In this document: positions 17,066 to 28,042 of the stretch, piece by piece
Numbering within the stretch: the first letter of the stretch is position 1
How the letters are laid out: every line of letters starts with the position of its first letter
From: Rhodospirillales bacterium
GTDB lineage: Bacteria > Pseudomonadota > Alphaproteobacteria > Kiloniellales > JACOMY01
Direction of reading: 5' to 3'
Assembly (NCBI GenBank): GCA_014324045.1
Contig: JACOMY010000004.1
Coordinates: forward strand, 1 to 64,000
Length of the DNA: 64,000 nt
The notes under the pieces: model-generated
Told to the model about the DNA's origin: nothing
Databases searched by the model: none
The model's input: only the letters and a program-made list of their open reading frames with translations
Position numbers and translations under genes: made by a program

Positions 17066-18108
17066 TGCAGGGCCTCCGGGATCGCCACCGGCTCCACGTA
17101 GGTGCCGGGGGCGTTGGCGCGCCGGTCGATCGAGACCTGGGCGCCCTCCAGCTTCAATCGATAGGTGGGGATCTTTTCGGTAAAGGGCGGCGGCGAGCAG
17201 CCGTCCTGGGGGCGGTACAGATAACCGTGCCAAGGGCAGATGATGCAGCCGTAGAGTATGCGGCCCTCGCCCAATGGGCCGTTCTGATGGGCGCAGGCAT
17301 GCGAGACGGCGGAGAGCTTTCCGCCATAGCGGAAAACCGCAGCCCGCTCGCCCGGCCCCAAGCGCACGATGCGGGCGCGCTTGTCCGGGATCTCCGAGAC
17401 CGCGCAGACTGGCACCCAATCGCCATCCCCGTCCGGAAGCGGTTCCTTCGCCGGGCGGGCGGCGACCAGATGCAGGCCGGCCACCAGCAGCGCACCGCCG
17501 CAGGCCAGCAGGGCAAAGCCCGGGTTGTCCACATCCTGCAGATAGCCCAGGGCAATATGCGCAACCGCGGCAGCGTAGGCCGGATAGATCAGCAGATGCA
17601 GGCGCTTCCACAGCGGCGCGCCCAGGAAATTCAGCCAGAAATCGTGACTGGTGCCGGCCAGGATCAGCGCACAGATCAAGGCGAAGAGGCCGAAGAGCTC
17701 GAAAGGAAAGCCCAGCACCCGGTCGAAGGCCGTATTGGCAACCAGCAAGGCTTCCCAAGGCGGTGTCGGGCTGAAGACATAGTACCAATTCAGGACATAG
17801 GCCAGGTGAGTCAGGGCCACGATGCAGGTCAGGACCCCGAAGTGCCGGCGGTTGTAGAGCAAAGGCAGAAAGCGGCTGTCGAGCCGGGCCAGAGGCCCGA
17901 TGCAGAGGATCAGCGTCAGCATCAGGAAGGCGCAGCTGCCGAAGGCGCGCATGCCAAGAATGCTACCGTTCACCGGCCGCGTCGGATCTTGAACCAGCGG
18001 CGCCAGCAGCAGGAAGGCAGTGATGTAGAGGACGATACAGATCAGCAGCACACCGTCGTAGACATACTTGCTGCGCTGCCAGAGCACCGGCCGATAGGAC
18101 GTGCTCAC
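17062..18108 (-). CDS. Ferric-reductase-like membrane domain fused to a Rieske [2Fe-2S] domain
   Basis: This 348-residue fusion begins with a membrane domain (about 18-220) of about seven segments and four intramembrane histidines (H89, H101, H171, H184), as expected for two b-type hemes of the ferric reductase/MsrQ superfamily. A C-terminal Rieske domain follows: C272-x-H274, then C291-x-x-H294 in CIICPWHGY, with an extra Cys at 288. Electrons could pass between the hemes and the [2Fe-2S] centre across the membrane; donor and acceptor are unknown. The GTG start at 18108 overlaps the previous stop (GTGA), and the end overlaps the next ATG, so it sits in the middle of a tightly coupled operon. 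It lacks the FAD/NAD domain of true ferric reductases. Confidence 0.85.
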   Translation of the reverse strand: MSTSYRPVLWQRSKYVYDGVLLICIVLYITAFLLLAPLVQDPTRPVNGSILGMRAFGSCAFLMLTLILCIGPLARLDSRFLPLLYNRRHFGVLTCIVALTHLAYVLNWYYVFSPTPPWEALLVANTAFDRVLGFPFELFGLFALICALILAGTSHDFWLNFLGAPLWKRLHLLIYPAYAAAVAHIALGYLQDVDNPGFALLACGGALLVAGLHLVAARPAKEPLPDGDGDWVPVCAVSEIPDKRARIVRLGPGERAAVFRYGGKLSAVSHACAHQNGPLGEGRILYGCIICPWHGYLYRPQDGCSPPPFTEKIPTYRLKLEGAQVSIDRRANAPGTYVEPVAIPEALQ

Positions 18109-18476
18109 CGGGACAGCTCCGATGGGCCGGCCAGCTGAAGCGCCGGCCGCTCGAAGGGGCCGTCCTGGCGCACCGAGAGGCCGACCAGGATTACGACCGG
18201 AATGACGATTGCCAAGGCCACGGCCAAGCGGTCCTGCAGCCGCCGCGGCGGCGCATGCAGGGCCGCCCAGTCGCCGGGGCCCCGCTCCAGCCGCCACCAG
18301 CGCCACAGCACCAGGGGCCAAAGCAGCACGCAGCCCGGCACCAGGAGCGTCCGGAAAATGTAGGCGCCGCGCGCCGCCGGCATGATGCGGCCCACCCCCC
18401 AGAGCAGGAAAACCGCCGCCACCGCCAGCCCCGCACCGCAATAGACTTGAACCGCCAGGATTAGGTCTGCCGCCAT
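18105..18476 (-). CDS. Uncharacterised membrane protein, first gene of the Rieske operon
   Basis: This 123-residue protein has three predicted membrane segments (about 5-27, 40-60 and 85-105). No cysteine-rich or heme motif stands out, and I cannot name the family. It ends with a 4-nt overlap into the ferric-reductase/Rieske gene and is the promoter-proximal gene of the operon. Its likely role is as a small subunit or assembly factor of the same membrane redox complex. Confidence 0.65.
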   Translation of the reverse strand: MAADLILAVQVYCGAGLAVAAVFLLWGVGRIMPAARGAYIFRTLLVPGCVLLWPLVLWRWWRLERGPGDWAALHAPPRRLQDRLAVALAIVIPVVILVGLSVRQDGPFERPALQLAGPSELSR

Positions 18477-18504
18477 TTAAGTCCTCCAGATTCCTCGTCC
18501 TTGG

Positions 18505-18528
18505 TTATAGCTTGGCGTTATAGCTTGG
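18505..18528 (+). repeat. 13-bp-period tandem duplication upstream of the Rieske operon
   Basis: TTATAGCTTGG occurs at 18505-18515 and 18518-18528. It lies about 30-50 nt upstream of the Rieske operon start on the minus strand, in the likely promoter, so the duplication may matter for expression. Confidence 0.85.
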
Positions 18529-18605
18529 GAACAGGGAAAGCTGGAACCGTAAAGACAAGCTGGGCGCTTGGCGCACAGGGCTCTTCGATATGTTTGCGAG
18601 CGGCG

Positions 18606-18642
18606 CCCTTGTGCCGGCGAAACCCCCTTGTACCGGCGAAAC
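18606..18642 (+). repeat. 19-bp-period tandem duplication upstream of recQ
   Basis: CCCTTGTGCCGGCGAAAC (18606-18623) and CCCTTGTACCGGCGAAAC (18625-18642) differ at one base. They lie in the divergent region between recQ and the Rieske operon. Confidence 0.85.
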
Positions 18643-18748
18643 CCCTGTGCGAATGGCCTGGGGCATGGCCAGCTGGTGCCGGTGCACATGCCCATCGAAG
18701 GCGTGGCGGCTCTTGCACCAGGGTCGGCCCGCTATGGGAGGAGAGGCA

Positions 18749-20575
18749 GTGGAAGCGCTGGCGGAGGCACGGCAAACCCTGAGGGCGGTCTTCGGCTTCG
18801 AAGACTTCAGGCAGGGTCAGGCGGATGTCGTGGCGGCGGTGCTGGCAGGGCGCGAGGTGCTGGCCATTATGCCGACGGGCAGCGGCAAGTCGCTCTGCTA
18901 CCAGCTGCCAGCGATCATGCGCTCCGGCTTAACCCTTGTCGTATCGCCCCTCATCGCCTTGATGCGCAATCAGGTGGCGCAGCTGCGCGGCTTCGGGATT
19001 GCCGCCGCCAGCCTCTCCTCGGCCAACGACCCGGCGGAGAATCGCCACCTGCTGGAGGAGGCCGGGCAAGGGCGGCTGAGCCTGCTCTATATTGCGCCGG
19101 AGCGGTTGCTGCGTCCCGAGATGTTGGCGCGGCTGGCAGCCTGCCGCATCGACTGTCTGGCAATCGACGAGGCGCACTGCATCTCGCAATGGGGGCACGA
19201 CTTCCGCCCGGAATACCTGATGCTGGGCGAGGCGCGCGGGCGTCTTGGCGGCGTGCCGGTGCTGGCGCTGACGGCGACTGCCGACAAGGCGACCCGGAAC
19301 GACATCCTGCGCAAGCTCTTCCCGGAACAGCCCGCGGTCTTCGTCGAGGGCTTCGACCGGCCCAACATTCGCCTCTCGATGCGGCCCAAGCAGACACCCA
19401 AGCGCCAACTCCTCCGCTTCCTGGACCGCCATGCCGGCGAAAGCGGGATCGTCTACTGCGCCACCCGCCGGCAAACGGAAGAACTGGCCACGCACTTCTC
19501 GGCCGCCGGCCGGCCGACCCTGCCTTACCACGCAGGCCTAGCGCCCGAGCTGCGCGCCCGCCATCAGGACCGCTTCCTGCAGGAAGACGGCTTGACGATC
19601 GCGGCCACCGTGGCCTTCGGGATGGGCATCGACAAGCCGGATGTCCGCTTCGTCGCCCATGCCGCTCTGCCCAAATCGGTCGAGGCCTATTACCAAGAGA
19701 TCGGCCGGGCCGGACGTGACGGCCTGCCGGCCGACAGCCTGACGCTATACGGGCTTGACGACATGCGTCTGCGCCAGATGCAGATCGACGGGAACGATGC
19801 TGCGGAGGAGCAGAAGCGTGTCGAGCGGCAGCGCCTGAACCTGCTGCTAGCGCTCTGCGAGGCACCGCTCTGCCGGCGCCAGACCCTGCTCTCGTACTTC
19901 GGAGAGGAGCGCGGACCCTGCGGCAACTGCGATCTCTGTGAGAACGGCGTGGAGGCGGTGGACGGGACGGTCGCAGCGCAGAAGTTCCTCTCGGCCATCG
20001 CCCGCACCGGCCAGCGCTTCGGCGTCGGGCACCTGATCTCGATCCTGCTGGGCGAGACGACGGAGAACATCGCCAAATTCGGTCACGACCGGATCAAGAC
20101 CTTCCGTGTCGGCAAGGAATTCTCGCGCCGCGAATGGCAGGGCATTGCGCGCCAGCTCTATGCTGCCGGCGTGGCCGGCATGGATATGAGCGAATACGGC
20201 CGCTGGACCGTAACCGGGATGGGCCGCGCGGTCTTGCGCGGCGAGCGGAGGGTGCCGCTGCGCAAGGACAGCCTGGAGACCGCGGCCGGCGGTAGCCGGA
20301 GCAAGCGCAGCGAAACCAGCCGCACGGCCGCCGCCGAGCTGGACGAGACCGGACGCGCCCTCTTCGAAGGCCTCAAGACCCTGCGCCGCCGTCTGGCGCA
20401 GGAGCGAAACCTGCCGGCTTACATCGTCTTTCCCGACCGCAGCCTCTTGGCCATGGCCGCGGAGAAACCGCAGGACAAGGCCGCGCTCGGGCGCCTGCAC
20501 GGCGTGGGTTCTGCCAAGCTGGAGCAATACGGCGATGCCTTCCTAGCCCTTATACGCGGCGGGGAGGACGCCTGA
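18749..20575 (+). CDS. recQ: ATP-dependent DNA helicase RecQ
   Basis: This 608-residue 3'-5' helicase acts in recombination and replication repair. Helicase motifs are complete: [15 protein letters not shown] (about 41-55, motif I), [18 protein letters not shown] (about 139-156, DEAH and aromatic loop), ALTATAD (motif III) and [10 protein letters not shown] (motif VI). The zinc site has CGNCDLC, the RQC winged helix follows, and a HRDC domain closes the protein ([11 protein letters not shown] to AKLEQYG). I start at GTG 18749 because GGAGGAG lies about 7 nt upstream; ATG 18734 is five codons earlier and also possible. Longer frames upstream run into a tandem repeat and are unlikely. Confidence 0.95.
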   Translation: MEALAEARQTLRAVFGFEDFRQGQADVVAAVLAGREVLAIMPTGSGKSLCYQLPAIMRSGLTLVVSPLIALMRNQVAQLRGFGIAAASLSSANDPAENRHLLEEAGQGRLSLLYIAPERLLRPEMLARLAACRIDCLAIDEAHCISQWGHDFRPEYLMLGEARGRLGGVPVLALTATADKATRNDILRKLFPEQPAVFVEGFDRPNIRLSMRPKQTPKRQLLRFLDRHAGESGIVYCATRRQTEELATHFSAAGRPTLPYHAGLAPELRARHQDRFLQEDGLTIAATVAFGMGIDKPDVRFVAHAALPKSVEAYYQEIGRAGRDGLPADSLTLYGLDDMRLRQMQIDGNDAAEEQKRVERQRLNLLLALCEAPLCRRQTLLSYFGEERGPCGNCDLCENGVEAVDGTVAAQKFLSAIARTGQRFGVGHLISILLGETTENIAKFGHDRIKTFRVGKEFSRREWQGIARQLYAAGVAGMDMSEYGRWTVTGMGRAVLRGERRVPLRKDSLETAAGGSRSKRSETSRTAAAELDETGRALFEGLKTLRRRLAQERNLPAYIVFPDRSLLAMAAEKPQDKAALGRLHGVGSAKLEQYGDAFLALIRGGEDA

Positions 20576-20797
20576 CGAAGAGAGCATAAAGAATAGACGC
20601 AGATGACCGCGGCCCTCTCAACGGCAGAGAATAGGCCTCTCGAACAAAACGGCTATCTCTGCCTTGCCGTTGCCGTCGAAGGGTGACGCGGCGGCTGGCA
20701 TACTTCAGCTCGAATGCAAGCTTCGTGCCGATTCGCGGCCGATGAAGCCTTTCCTATCGAGAATATCTTGAGACCATTGCCCCTAGCCAAAGGCAAG

Positions 20798-21769
20798 TCA
20801 CCAGCCGAAGAGCAACAGCAAGAATCCGGCATAACCTGCCAAGAGGGCCGCAGCGTCCCAGCGCGTAATCAACCTGTGCCGGGTGGCCAGGAACCAGAGC
20901 ACCACGGTGACGAAGAACATAATCCATACGTCGGCGGTCAAGATCTCCGGCGCCACCCGGAAAGGCGCCGCCAGGCCTGCTGCCCCCAGGACGCCCAGGA
21001 TGTTGAAGAGGTTGCTGCCCAAGACGTTGCCGATGGCGACCCCAGACTGGCCGCGCCTGGCGGCAATGACGCTGGTCACCACCTCCGGCAGAGAGGTCCC
21101 GACGGCAACCACGGTCGCCCCGATTGTCGCTTCCGAGATCTCGGCGGCGCGCGCGATCCCGACGGCGCCTTCGACCAGACAGCGAGCGCCGACGATCACC
21201 AGGACGATCCCGCCGGCCGTCATTGCCACACTCACGAAGACATTGTGCGGCCTATGCTCACCCTCCTTGTCCGCCTCGCCCTCGCGTTGCGGTTTGCCGG
21301 CGCTCAGGGCTTGCCCGGCCTTTTGTCGCTCGCAACGGTAGGCGTAGAGCAAATAGCCGGCCAGGAGCGCCAGCAAGGCGGCTCCCATCGCTCTGTCGAT
21401 GAAGCCCAGGAACAGGAGCGCGATACCGATAAGCGTTGCCACCAACACCGCCCAAGCATCGCGGCGAAAGGCCTTGCCGTAGACCAGCATTGGCCTAACC
21501 AGAGCACTGAGCCCCAGCACCAATAGAACGTTCGCAATGTTGGAACCGACAATGTTGCCCACCGCGATTGCCGGAGCATCGGCCAGAACGGCCTCGACCG
21601 AGGTGACGATCTCGGGCGCGGAGGTACCGAAAGCGACCACGGTCAAACCGACAATCAAGGGCGAAATGCCCATGCGGAAAGCCAGAGCGACCGCACCGCG
21701 CACCACCGATTCGCCGCCGGCGAACAACAGTACAAGCCCGCCGAGGGTCAGCAGTGCATCGATGATCAA
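20798..21769 (-). CDS. Calcium/sodium antiporter (CaCA family, YrbG-like)
   Basis: This inner-membrane exchanger of about 323 residues has ten hydrophobic segments in two inverted halves. The ion-binding alpha repeats are clear: VGLTVVAFGTSAPEIVTSVE in the first half and IGATVVAVGTSLPEVVTSVI in the second, each with the GTSxPE signature whose acidic residue binds the cation. A charged loop (about 155-180) separates the halves. I chose TTG 21769 (GGGAGA 7 nt upstream, first segment follows at once). ATG 21844 gives 25 more residues without family support. Confidence 0.9.
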   Translation of the reverse strand: MIIDALLTLGGLVLLFAGGESVVRGAVALAFRMGISPLIVGLTVVAFGTSAPEIVTSVEAVLADAPAIAVGNIVGSNIANVLLVLGLSALVRPMLVYGKAFRRDAWAVLVATLIGIALLFLGFIDRAMGAALLALLAGYLLYAYRCERQKAGQALSAGKPQREGEADKEGEHRPHNVFVSVAMTAGGIVLVIVGARCLVEGAVGIARAAEISEATIGATVVAVGTSLPEVVTSVIAARRGQSGVAIGNVLGSNLFNILGVLGAAGLAAPFRVAPEILTADVWIMFFVTVVLWFLATRHRLITRWDAAALLAGYAGFLLLLFGW

Positions 21770-21985
21770 GACGGCGTCTCCCGGGCAAACTCGAACGACG
21801 GCAAAGCGGCGGCAACGCATAACGGGCCGTCCGCGTCTCGACATGGTGAGAGCCGCCCCTTATGCCAAGTAAAAGCTGCCTGCAAGCGCCGGTATGTCCC
21901 GAATGCGGTGACTTGAAGGACGCGCCCCGGTTCGGCGGCCAGGCTGCCGAACGCCGAAAGTACTCTGCACAGTCCCGCACAGCGT

Positions 21986-22011
21986 ATAGTCTCTGGGGAT
22001 AGTCTCTGGGG
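21986..22011 (+). repeat. 13-bp tandem duplication upstream of the YifB gene
   Basis: ATAGTCTCTGGGG occurs twice without a gap (21986-21998 and 21999-22011), about 50 nt before the YifB start codon. The 21770-22062 gap holds nothing else recognisable. Confidence 0.9.
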
Positions 22012-22062
22012 GGGTAGTCCCGGGCAGTCTATAGCGGGCAGCGGGAAGGAAGCCTTCGATCA

Positions 22063-23580
22063 ATGGTTGCGCGGGTTGCAACGGCCGTCTTTCAAGGCAT
22101 TGAGGTGGTGGATGTGGACGTCCAGGTCCAGGTCTCTTCCGGGCTTCCCTCCTTCACCGTGGTCGGACTGCCCGACAAAGCCGTGGCGGAGAGCCGCGAG
22201 CGGGTGCGCGGCGCGCTTACCGCATTGGGCCTCGCCCTGCCGCCAAAGCGGATCGTCGTGAACCTGGCGCCAGCCGACTTGCTCAAGGAGGGCAGCCACT
22301 TCGACCTGCCGATTGCCATGGCCTTGCTGACCGCCATCGGCGTACTGCCGACCGAAGAGGTAGGCGGCCTGCTGGCCTTGGGCGAGTTGGCGCTCGATGG
22401 GCGTTTGACGGCGGTGACCGGCGTGCTGCCGGCAGCCATTCACGCGTCGGCCAAGGAGATGGGGCTGGTCTGTCCTGCCGATCAGGGGGGTGAGGCGGCC
22501 TGGGCAGCCGGCATCGACGTCTTGGCACCGGGGTCTCTGCTGGCGCTGGTCAATCATATGAAGGGCACGCAGGTGCTCTCGCCACCGAAGCCCAAGGCGG
22601 AAAGCGGGCAAAAGGGCTCGTTGCCGGATCTGATCGACGTCAAGGGGCAAGAGACCGCCAAGCGGGCGCTGGAGATTGCCGCCGCCGGCGGTCACAACCT
22701 GCTGATGATCGGCCCGCCCGGCTCGGGCAAGTCGATGCTGGCCAAACGCCTGGCCGGGCTGTTACCGCCGCTCTCGCCGGCCGAGGCTCTGGAGGTTTCC
22801 ATGATCCACTCGGTGGCGGGCACCCTGCCGGACGGCGGCATCCTGCGCCATCGCCCCTTTCGCGAGCCGCATCACTCGGCCTCGCTGGCCTCGCTGGCCG
22901 GCGGCGGCATCAGGGTGAAACCCGGCGAAATCTCGCTCGCGCATTTGGGAGTCCTCTTCCTCGACGAACTGCCGGAATTCCACCGCGCCGCGCTGGAAGC
23001 GCTGCGCCAACCCCTGGAGAACGGCAGCATCGCCATCGCCCGCGCCAACAGCCACGTACGCTATCCGGCCCGCGTCCAATTGGTGGCGGCCATGAATCCC
23101 TGCCGTTGCGGTCACCTGGACGACCCGGCCCAGGCCTGCTCACGCGCCCCGCGCTGTGCCGCCGACTACCAGACCAAGATCTCCGGTCCGCTCTACGACC
23201 GCATAGATCTGGTGGTGGAGGTCCCGGCAGTCAGCGCCGCCGACCTCTCGCTGCCGCCGCCGACCGAAGATTCGGCGACGGTGGCGGCCAGGGTTGCCGC
23301 CGCCCGGAAGGCCCAGGGTGCGCGCTTCGAGGGCCTGGGACAGCCCTTACGTTGCAACGCCGAGATGGAAGGCAAGCTGCTAGACCGTATCGCCGCCCCC
23401 GACGTGGCCGGCGCCGCGCTGCTCCAGGAGGCTGCATCGAGGCTGAATCTTTCGGCGCGTGGCTATCATCGGGTCCTCAAGGTCGCCCGCACCCTGGCGG
23501 ATCTGAACGGCAGCGACAGCGTCGGCCGCCTACATATCGCCGAAGCCCTCAGCTACCGCCGCCTGGCGCCGGCCGCTTAA
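22063..23580 (+). CDS. YifB-family Mg-chelatase-like AAA+ ATPase (ComM-type)
   Basis: This 505-residue protein is of the YifB/ComM family; ComM is a branch-migration helicase in natural transformation. An N-terminal ChlI-like (Lon-protease-like) domain (about 20-145) is followed by the AAA+ domain: Walker A GPPGSGKSMLAKRL (about 218-231) and Walker B LGVLFLDELPEF (about 292-303). A cysteine-containing loop NPCRCGHLDD (about 346-355) and the C-terminal domain NLSARGYHRVLKVARTLADL complete it. The length is normal. Its end overlaps the convergent alkB by 4 nt. DNA uptake genes are not visible here. Confidence 0.93.
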   Translation: MVARVATAVFQGIEVVDVDVQVQVSSGLPSFTVVGLPDKAVAESRERVRGALTALGLALPPKRIVVNLAPADLLKEGSHFDLPIAMALLTAIGVLPTEEVGGLLALGELALDGRLTAVTGVLPAAIHASAKEMGLVCPADQGGEAAWAAGIDVLAPGSLLALVNHMKGTQVLSPPKPKAESGQKGSLPDLIDVKGQETAKRALEIAAAGGHNLLMIGPPGSGKSMLAKRLAGLLPPLSPAEALEVSMIHSVAGTLPDGGILRHRPFREPHHSASLASLAGGGIRVKPGEISLAHLGVLFLDELPEFHRAALEALRQPLENGSIAIARANSHVRYPARVQLVAAMNPCRCGHLDDPAQACSRAPRCAADYQTKISGPLYDRIDLVVEVPAVSAADLSLPPPTEDSATVAARVAAARKAQGARFEGLGQPLRCNAEMEGKLLDRIAAPDVAGAALLQEAASRLNLSARGYHRVLKVARTLADLNGSDSVGRLHIAEALSYRRLAPAA

Positions 23581-24191
23581 GGCAGGGTCACCCGGCGAAG
23601 TGTCAGGTTGATCCGGCCGCCGCCGGGTAAGAGGCGCGAACTGCCGCCCAGCACCCGGTCGATGCCATGGTAGGCCTGCCGGCTGGCACCGCCCAGCCGC
23701 AGCACATCCCCCGAATTCAGCCTGATCGAGCGTGTCGGATCCTTGCGGGACGGCCCACCCAAACGGAAGACGGCGGTGTCGCCCAGCGAGACGGATAACA
23801 CCGGTGCGTCCCTGGCCGCCTCGTCCGAATCGCAATGGAGGCCCAGCCGTGCCCCCGCATCGTAGCGGTTGATCAGGCAGGCCTCCGGCGGTGCCGGATA
23901 GCCGGAGAGCGCTTCCCACAGCGCAAGCAGCGCGTCCGGGATTGGCGGCCAAGGCAGGCCGGTCCGGGGATGCTGCGCCTGATAGCGATAGCCACGGCGG
24001 TCCGAAACCCAACCCAAGGGACCGGCGTTCGACATGGTGACGGAGAAGGGCTTGCCGCTGACCGGCATAGTCGGACGATAAAGCGGGGCAGCGGCCAACA
24101 GCGTCTTAAGGTCTGCTAGCAGCCGAGACTGCGCGGCCGGGTCGAACCGGCCCGGATACCAGCCGAAGCCCCGCTCAGGCGTTGCCGTCAT
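23577..24191 (-). CDS. alkB: AlkB-family alpha-ketoglutarate-dependent dioxygenase (DNA repair)
   Basis: This 204-residue Fe(II)/2-oxoglutarate enzyme would reverse N-alkyl damage on DNA or RNA bases. Iron ligands H119 and D121 (GLHCDSDEAAR) and H175 (SRQAYHGID), and the 2-oxoglutarate-binding arginines in GGRINLTLRR, are all present; GDVLRLGG is the family signature. The ATG (24191) lies inside the end of the upstream small membrane-protein gene (17-nt overlap), so translation is coupled. The 3' end overlaps yifB convergently. Confidence 0.92.
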   Translation of the reverse strand: MTATPERGFGWYPGRFDPAAQSRLLADLKTLLAAAPLYRPTMPVSGKPFSVTMSNAGPLGWVSDRRGYRYQAQHPRTGLPWPPIPDALLALWEALSGYPAPPEACLINRYDAGARLGLHCDSDEAARDAPVLSVSLGDTAVFRLGGPSRKDPTRSIRLNSGDVLRLGGASRQAYHGIDRVLGGSSRLLPGGGRINLTLRRVTLP

Positions 24192-24444
24192 TGTCTTGTT
24201 CCGGGTCTTGTTCCGGCTGGCGGCGGCGGGCCTGACGTTGGCCTAGCAGACGCACGGCAAAATAGCCGACCAGGGAGACCAGGGCGGCATAGCCGGCGAC
24301 TTTGGCCAAGACCGGCTCGTTCCACCGGTTGTCGGCCAGGAGCGAGATCGCGATCGAGGCGAGGGAAGAAAAGACCAAGACGCCCAAGATCATCCGGTAG
24401 AGGGGGTCCTTGGGAAAGGGAGGCGTCTCCCGGAAGAGCGGCAT
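24175..24444 (-). CDS. Small membrane protein upstream of alkB
   Basis: This 89-residue protein has two membrane segments (about 19-38 and 49-67). It has a charged cytosolic tail ending in a duplicated PEQDPEQD, created by a perfect 12-bp tandem duplication. It resembles small uncharacterised membrane proteins of this group; no function is assigned. It precedes and overlaps alkB. Confidence 0.7.
   Translation of the reverse strand: MPLFRETPPFPKDPLYRMILGVLVFSSLASIAISLLADNRWNEPVLAKVAGYAALVSLVGYFAVRLLGQRQARRRQPEQDPEQDNDGNA
24193..24216 (+). repeat. 12-bp perfect tandem duplication in the small membrane-protein gene
   Basis: GTCTTGTTCCGG occurs twice without a gap (24193-24204 and 24205-24216). 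On the coding (minus) strand it is in frame and duplicates a PEQD unit. Confidence 0.95.
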
Positions 24445-24519
24445 GCTATTGGGAACCCTGGGCTACTGCGTCGCACACTCTATAGAGGTGCCGATTTCAA
24501 GCCCACCGGCGGCCGTTAT

Positions 24520-24543
24520 GCGTCTTGCAGAAGCGTCTTGCAG
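24520..24543 (+). repeat. 13-bp-period tandem duplication over the dnaK promoter
   Basis: GCGTCTTGCAG occurs at 24520-24530 and 24533-24543. The second copy supplies the CTTG (-35) element of the RpoH-type promoter, so the duplication doubled that half-site. Confidence 0.85.
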
Positions 24544-24564
24544 CCGGGGGCATCGAGCTTATAT
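24537..24564 (+). promoter_or_regulatory. RpoH (sigma-32) promoter of dnaK-dnaJ
   Basis: CTTG (24537-24540), exactly 17 nt, then CTTATAT (24558-24564) fit the alphaproteobacterial RpoH consensus CTTG-N17-CYTATNT at every position. It lies 158 nt before the dnaK start codon. The match is direct; its use by the RpoH encoded at 2212-3099 is inferred. Confidence 0.75.
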
Positions 24565-24722
24565 AGCGGTAAGGAACCAAACTAGCATGACTTGTTTCCA
24601 GCCGGTTGTCGACCCCTTCGGTCGTTGCCGGACGATCTCTGCGGTATCAGACCCTGGGCCCGTGCGTTCGGTGCTTCGGTTGCAAGGCCGGCCAGAGGGC
24701 TGCTGATAAGGAGCGTTGAGCA

Positions 24723-26645
<1,923 letters not shown>

Positions 26646-26682
26646 CGACTGACTTTAAGGAGCTGAGTCCCGATGCGGAGGA

Positions 26683-26695
26683 GCGCCGACGGCGC
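26683..26695 (+). promoter_or_regulatory. Small hairpin between dnaK and dnaJ
   Basis: GCGCC-GAC-GGCGC forms a 5-bp stem, flanked by AGGAG and CTCCTC that could pair further out. No T-run follows. It may give less DnaJ than DnaK by attenuation or processing, but the evidence is only the pairing. Confidence 0.3.
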
Positions 26696-26750
26696 ACGAC
26701 GCTATGACGCCATCCTCCTCGCGTCGGCCTTGGCCGGGTAAGGCACGACT

Positions 26751-27887
26751 ATGGCCAAAGACTATTACCAGCTTCTCGGCGTCTCACGGGACGCCGACGC
26801 CGGCGCTCTGAAGAAGGCCTATCGCAAGCTCGCACTCAAGCTGCATCCAGACCGCAATCCCGATGACAAGCAGGCCGAACGCCGCTTCAAGGAAGTGAAC
26901 CAGGCCTACGACGTCCTGAAGGATCCTGAGAAGCGGGCCATGTACGACCGCTTCGGGGCAGCAGCCTTCGAGGGGGCCTCGGCAGGCCCCAGTGCCGGCC
27001 AACGCGGCGGCGGCTTCGACTTCGGCGGCTTTGCCGACATTTTCGACGAAATGTTCGGGGAGTTCGGCGGGGCGCGGCGTGGCGGGCGCAACGCCGCGCA
27101 AGGGTCCGACCTGCGCTACAACATGACCATCAGCCTGGAGGAGGCCTTCTCCGGCAAGGAAACCACCGTTCGGGTGCCCGGCACCGAGCGCTGCCAGACC
27201 TGCAACGGCAGCGGTGCCGAGCCGGGCTCCAGCCCCACCAGCTGCGGCATCTGCAAGGGCCGTGGGCGGGTGCGCGCAAGCCAGGGCTTCTTCACCGTCG
27301 AGCGAACCTGCCCCACCTGCCAAGGCGAGGGAAGCACCCTGGACAAGCCCTGCAAGATCTGTCACGGCGAAGGCCGGGTGCAAAAGGACAAGACCCTACA
27401 GGTTAACATCCCCGCCGGGGTCGAAGAGGGCACGCGCATTCGTCTCGCCGGCGAAGGCGAGGCCGGGGTGCGCGGGATGCCGCCGGGCGACCTCTACATC
27501 TTCCTCTCGATCAAGGACCATCCCTTCTTCGAGCGAGGCGGGGCCGACTTGCAGTGCACGGTACCGATCACCATGACCACTGCGGCCTTGGGCGGCTCCA
27601 TCGAGGTGCCGGCCATCGACGGCGGCCGGGTCAAGGTGACGATCCCCGAGGGCACACAGGCCGGGCAGTCCTTCCGGGTGCGCGGCAAGGGCATGAGCGT
27701 TCTGCGCAGCAGCAGCCGCGGCGATCTCTATATCGCCGTCAAGGTTGAGACTCCGGTAAAGCTCTCCCGCCGCCAGAAGGAACTCCTCAAGGCGTTCGAG
27801 GAAGCAAGTGACCTCAAGTCCTCCAGCCCGGAGAGTCACGGCTTCTTCGCCCGCGTCAAAGACTTTCTGGACGGTCTGAAGAACTAG
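26751..27887 (+). CDS. dnaJ: Co-chaperone DnaJ (Hsp40)
   Basis: This 378-residue type I J-protein stimulates DnaK ATPase and delivers substrates. The J domain (about 4-70) holds LHPDRNPD with the essential HPD. A Gly/Phe-rich linker follows. The zinc domain carries four CxxCxGxG motifs: [24 protein letters not shown] and CKICHGEG (about 144-212). The C-terminal substrate domains end normally. It is in operon with dnaK. The 155-nt gap to the convergent nnrU-like gene shows no clear terminator. Confidence 0.97.
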   Translation: MAKDYYQLLGVSRDADAGALKKAYRKLALKLHPDRNPDDKQAERRFKEVNQAYDVLKDPEKRAMYDRFGAAAFEGASAGPSAGQRGGGFDFGGFADIFDEMFGEFGGARRGGRNAAQGSDLRYNMTISLEEAFSGKETTVRVPGTERCQTCNGSGAEPGSSPTSCGICKGRGRVRASQGFFTVERTCPTCQGEGSTLDKPCKICHGEGRVQKDKTLQVNIPAGVEEGTRIRLAGEGEAGVRGMPPGDLYIFLSIKDHPFFERGGADLQCTVPITMTTAALGGSIEVPAIDGGRVKVTIPEGTQAGQSFRVRGKGMSVLRSSSRGDLYIAVKVETPVKLSRRQKELLKAFEEASDLKSSSPESHGFFARVKDFLDGLKN

Positions 27888-28042
27888 CGCCAAGAGCTAA
27901 CGCTTGGGCAATCGGCTTGCCGGGTGGGGCCTTCCGGCGGTCCCGGGATCGGGCGGGCGGCAAGCGGCACGAAGACTTCCATCGGGAAACGCCACTCGAC
28001 TGCCGGGCGGCCTCTGCGCACACTCTCAAGGAACCGGTGGTC

